A DNA stretch of 64,000 bases from Vibrio vulnificus NBRC 15645 = ATCC 27562 (GTDB lineage: Bacteria > Pseudomonadota > Gammaproteobacteria > Enterobacterales > Vibrionaceae). The stretch spans positions 558,001 to 622,000 of the forward strand of contig NZ_CP012882.1 in NCBI RefSeq assembly GCF_002224265.1, given 5' to 3'. Position numbers and translations under genes: made by a program. Below, one piece after another: positions 60,998 to 64,000 of this stretch. Every line of letters begins with the position of its first letter. Position 1 is the first letter of the stretch. The notes under the pieces were generated by a model. That model was not told the DNA's origin, ran no database searches, and worked only from the letters and a program-made list of their open reading frames with translations.

Positions 60998-62281
60998 ATG
61001 CTGCTACCGATGAGACAAATCTTTCAAGAAATGGCCGCAGAGAAGCTGCGACTGGGCTTGACCATTCTTGCCGTGGCATGGGCAACGCTGTGTATTGCGG
61101 CGATGTTGGCGGTGGGGGAAGGCATTCGTCAGGGCGTGTTGAGAACTGCGCAAAATGGCAACGGCAACCTGATTTATTTAACAGGCGGGATGGCCAGTAT
61201 CGATCACGGCGCATTCCATCAAGGCAAATTTCTGACTCTGAAAATCGAGGATGTGGGTGTGGTTCAAGCCTTGCCAGAGGTGAAAAGCGTTGCGCCAACC
61301 GCGCGATGGAATGAGCCGATTACCGTGGGTGACCGCGGTTCATGGCAACAGCCGTTAGCCGTGACTACCGAATTCGCCGCAATGACCAAACTTGCGCCTA
61401 GAGAGGGTGGGCGCTGGTTCAATCCACTCGATCAAAAACAGATGCGCAAAGTGGTGGTGCTGGGTTACTCCTTGGCGGCGGATCTGTTCAACCCTGTGGA
61501 AGATTTCAGTTGGTTCGCGCCAGTGACCTTACAAGTCGACCCTGTCGGCCAAAAAGTCAAAATTGGCAGTGAAGTGTTCACCGTGATTGGGGTGTTGAAA
61601 AAGAACAGTGCCGAGATCGAACAAGGCGATTTGATCAACTACTCAAGCTTTGTCCCGCTGGCGACTTGGAAGCGATTCCATGCCAATGGCGAGATTGGCG
61701 GCATTAATGTCGAGCCACAAGCACACGCCAACCGCATTCAACTGGCGCAGACCATTCGCCAAGTGATTGCACGCAAACACGGCGCGAGCGTCAGTGATGA
61801 GCAAGTGGTGCAAGTGGATGACATGTTCCTCAAACAAAAAAGCATGCAGCAGTTCTTGATTGGCCTGCAAAGCTTCCTTGGCATTATTGGTTTCGTCACC
61901 CTAGCGGTGGCGGGTGTCGGCATTGCCAACGTGATGTACGCCACGGTGAAGCGCTCGACGCGAGACATTGGCGTGCGCATGGCCGTTGGTGCCACGCCCA
62001 CCGCGATTCGTTTGCATTATTTGGTGCAATCGTTAATGACCATGATGCTCGGCGGTGTTCTGGGCTTGAGCGTGACGTACGCGCTGGTTTCGGCCATCAG
62101 CGCCATCAATCTCGATGGCAACGTCTTTTATGAAGATCTTGGCAAGCCTGTGCCAGAGCTGTCATGGATGGTGGTGACGATTGTGATCACCACCTTGGTG
62201 ATCATCGGTGTGGCCTCGGCTTGGTTGCCAGCCAACCGAGCGGCCAAAGTGAGCCCATTGGAGGCGTTACAAAGTGAATAA
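60998..62281 (+). CDS. MacB-like ABC transporter permease, second copy
   Basis: The start at 60998 (MLLPMRQIFQEMAAEKLRLG) is chosen over an open but shadow-like extension back to 60851. The 427-residue protein has the same four-helix plan as its neighbour: LTILAVAWATLCIAAMLAVG, a periplasmic domain, VKRSTRDIGVRMAVGATPTA and an end LPANRAAKVSPLEALQSE. The two probably form a heterodimer. Confidence 0.92.
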   Translation: MLLPMRQIFQEMAAEKLRLGLTILAVAWATLCIAAMLAVGEGIRQGVLRTAQNGNGNLIYLTGGMASIDHGAFHQGKFLTLKIEDVGVVQALPEVKSVAPTARWNEPITVGDRGSWQQPLAVTTEFAAMTKLAPREGGRWFNPLDQKQMRKVVVLGYSLAADLFNPVEDFSWFAPVTLQVDPVGQKVKIGSEVFTVIGVLKKNSAEIEQGDLINYSSFVPLATWKRFHANGEIGGINVEPQAHANRIQLAQTIRQVIARKHGASVSDEQVVQVDDMFLKQKSMQQFLIGLQSFLGIIGFVTLAVAGVGIANVMYATVKRSTRDIGVRMAVGATPTAIRLHYLVQSLMTMMLGGVLGLSVTYALVSAISAINLDGNVFYEDLGKPVPELSWMVVTIVITTLVIIGVASAWLPANRAAKVSPLEALQSE

Positions 62282-62303
62282 TAAGCAAGATTGTGGAGAG
62301 AAA

Positions 62304-62996
62304 ATGTCGAACACGCCGCTGGTTGAACTAACCAACATCTGCAAATTTTACGCCAGTGGCGAGGCGGAAGTGCGTGCGCTAGACGGCGTTGACCTCACCA
62401 TTCACCAAGGCGAGTTTTTGTCCATTTTGGGGCCGTCGGGCTCTGGCAAATCAACGCTAATGAACATGCTCGGCTGCCTCGACAAACCCACCGAGGGCGA
62501 ATATCAACTCGGTGGCCAGAACGTTGCGAGTTTAAGTGCCAACGAGCTGGCAAGTATTCGCAATCAGAAGATCGGTTTTGTCTTTCAAAGCTTCAACCTG
62601 CTGGAATACGCCACTGCGCTAGATAACGTGGCCTTGCCGCTGGTGTACTCTGGCATCAAAGCCAAAGAGCGCCGCCAGCGCGCGGCCAAATTGTTAGAGC
62701 AGGTGGGGCTGGGGGATAGGCTAGACCACAAACCAAACCAGCTTTCCGGCGGCCAAAAACAGAGGGTGGCGATTGCCAGAGCCTTGGTGAACGATCCGCA
62801 AATCATTCTTGCCGATGAACCGACCGGCGCGCTGGATTCGAAATCGGGCGCGGAGATTGAAGCGCTGTTTAATCAACTCCACGCCGAAGGCAGAACGCTC
62901 ATCATTGTGACGCACGACAACGCTTTAGCCGAGCGCACCAAACGTATCATCACCATTAAAGATGGCAAGGTAATCTCAGACAGAGCGCCGAGCTAG
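62304..62996 (+). CDS. ABC transporter ATPase, LolD/MacB type
   Basis: The ATG at 62304 has TGGAGAG before it; a GTG at 62274 in the same frame is less likely. The 230-residue ATPase has Walker [10 protein letters not shown], the Q-loop [18 protein letters not shown], signature [10 protein letters not shown], Walker [16 protein letters not shown] and the H-loop IVTHDN. It powers the permease pair and completes the five-gene efflux operon, which ends at a terminator shared with the exonuclease gene. Confidence 0.94.
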   Translation: MSNTPLVELTNICKFYASGEAEVRALDGVDLTIHQGEFLSILGPSGSGKSTLMNMLGCLDKPTEGEYQLGGQNVASLSANELASIRNQKIGFVFQSFNLLEYATALDNVALPLVYSGIKAKERRQRAAKLLEQVGLGDRLDHKPNQLSGGQKQRVAIARALVNDPQIILADEPTGALDSKSGAEIEALFNQLHAEGRTLIIVTHDNALAERTKRIITIKDGKVISDRAPS

Positions 62997-63027
62997 CACC
63001 GGGATCTCGGAAAGGAAAGCTTGAATC

Positions 63028-63051
63028 GCCGCGCGTTATGCGCGGCTTTTT
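63028..63051 (+). terminator. Terminator of the efflux operon, overlapping the exonuclease 3' end
   Basis: GCCGCGC (63028-63034), loop GTTAT, GCGCGGC (63040-63046), then T5. The stop codon of the convergent exonuclease gene (63036-63038) lies in its loop. Confidence 0.88.
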
Positions 63052-63650
63052 GCCAGTAGCTGAGCCACTTTGCCTTTGGTGGTTTTACTCACGGTTTGCA
63101 TAAATTGAAAGCTTGGGTTGGCGATACCTGAGTGCTGTAACTCTTCCACCATCAGTAGCCACAATTTGGCCGTCATTTGAGCATCGGCTAACGCTCGGTG
63201 AAATACGCCGTCGTTGTCGATGTTTTTATAACGAACCAACTCACCAAGCTTGTGTGATGGCGCGTCTTGGATAAGCCGCCTTGCCACTAATAAAGAACAC
63301 GCGAACTCGCCAGAATAGCCACAGTGGATTCGTTCAAGCTCTGCATCCAGAAAGCGTTTATCGAATGAGGCGTTGTGCGCAATCAGGTTTTCACCCGCGA
63401 TAAACTCACTAAATGATGCCATTACCTCATCGCAACTGGGCGCGCTGCGCAGCATGTTATTGGTAATGCCGGTGTAGCTTTCAATAAAGGAACTGACCCG
63501 AAAGCCAGGGTTCATCAACTGCTGGAACGTCTCCACCACCTCGCCATTCACCAGTTTTACCGCACCAATTTCTATCGCGCGATCCCCCAAGTTCGGTGAG
63601 AGACCAGTGGTTTCAAAGTCGAGTACGACAACGGAATTGGCTTGAGGCAT
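63036..63650 (-). CDS. DnaQ-like DEDDh 3'-5' exonuclease
   Basis: The start [20 protein letters not shown] at 63650 has GGAAA before it; a TTG at 63662 is less likely. The 204-residue protein has ExoI DFETTG, ExoII with [12 protein letters not shown] and Exo[16 protein letters not shown], the DEDDh set of the DNA polymerase III epsilon family. It is a stand-alone exonuclease, probably acting in repair or RNA/DNA trimming. It is not the replicative DnaQ by length alone (DnaQ is about 240 residues). Confidence 0.9.
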   Translation of the reverse strand: MPQANSVVVLDFETTGLSPNLGDRAIEIGAVKLVNGEVVETFQQLMNPGFRVSSFIESYTGITNNMLRSAPSCDEVMASFSEFIAGENLIAHNASFDKRFLDAELERIHCGYSGEFACSLLVARRLIQDAPSHKLGELVRYKNIDNDGVFHRALADAQMTAKLWLLMVEELQHSGIANPSFQFMQTVSKTTKGKVAQLLAKSRA

Positions 63651-64000
63651 AAGGATTTCCAACTAAACAATAACGCGCAGAGTATCTGCGAAAGTGGTGA
63701 AAAAGGGAAGGAGGGGGGCGAAGTGAGGGGATTGGTAAGTTGGGATTGGCCCATTATTGGCTAGACTTTTTACTTAGTCACAACCTGTCTGTGAGCTTTT
63801 CCTCACCAACAATTATCCATTTTGTATTGAATTCGTGGTGAAGCCTGTGTTGTATATCGGGGTAAATTCCAACATGATGCGTGACATAACTGATTACTAA
63901 CAAATAGACGTGCTATGGTTCAATCTAGCGTTAGTATGGATATTTCTATATAATCGGACGAATTTTTTTTGCTGCCTCTAATGCAGCATTTTAGTTTCAC
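63651..64000. other. Right-edge non-coding stretch
   Basis: No gene was recognised in these 350 nt. A TATAAT hexamer lies at 63949-63954 without a clear -35. A small stem TGCTGC/GCAGCA (63970-63975, 63983-63988) follows a T8 run at the edge. It may be the start of a leader of a gene outside the window. Confidence 0.35.

Overview
The window looks like one arm of a Vibrio chromosome, most likely the smaller chromosome of Vibrio vulnificus. The main reasons are the gene order vatC-vatD-vatB-iutR-iutA for ferric-aerobactin uptake, an alpha/beta-barrel lysine/ornithine decarboxylase of the type known from V. vulnificus, and several small Vibrionaceae-type proteins. This assignment is an inference from gene content and was not tested by a database search.

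Layout. (1) 1-0.8 kb: the 3' end of a DEAD-box helicase gene, then a scar where the front of a LacI/MalI-type repressor gene is joined to the back of a MalY-type lyase gene. (2) 0.8-14.5 kb: a defence-type island. It holds an unknown gene, a toxin-antitoxin-chaperone module (mqsR-mqsA-SecB-like), a stand-alone tyrosine recombinase, and a compact operon hsdM-hsdS-[NERD nuclease/SF1 helicase]-[helical-repeat/OB-fold protein]-hsdR. The two genes inside the restriction operon are the best candidates for a little-described system. (3) 14.6-22.1 kb: a MOSC protein, two AraC regulators, lipoproteins, and a glutaredoxin plus DUF417 pair opposite an RclR-like regulator with two suitably placed cysteines. 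(4) 22.6-26 kb: a chemoreceptor next to an orphan solute-binding protein. (5) 26-36 kb: small DUF proteins, msrB-msrA, a Sel1-repeat protein, two acetyltransferases, and a redox group (cytochrome b561, MarR, cytochrome c') arranged around a 46-bp near-perfect palindrome, then an alkylsulfatase with a LysR regulator.

(6) 37-38.6 kb: lysine/ornithine decarboxylase with a long leader that holds a 31-codon ORF and a 12-bp hairpin. (7) 38.9-48.1 kb: amino-sugar (GalNAc/GalN) catabolism. It has two DeoR/AgaR-like regulators, both aldolase subunits, AgaS, a complete mannose-family PTS (IIB, IIC, IID, IIA) and the deacetylase. No tagatose-6-phosphate kinase is present. (8) 48.3-56.5 kb: iron-aerobactin uptake with Fur-box-like sites and a repeated palindrome that probably binds IutR, then fhuF. 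(9) 57.3-63 kb: a five-gene MacAB-TolC-like efflux operon in which the two permeases and the ATPase are separate proteins. It is followed by a convergent DEDDh exonuclease.

No rRNA, tRNA, CRISPR array or intact insertion sequence was recognised.
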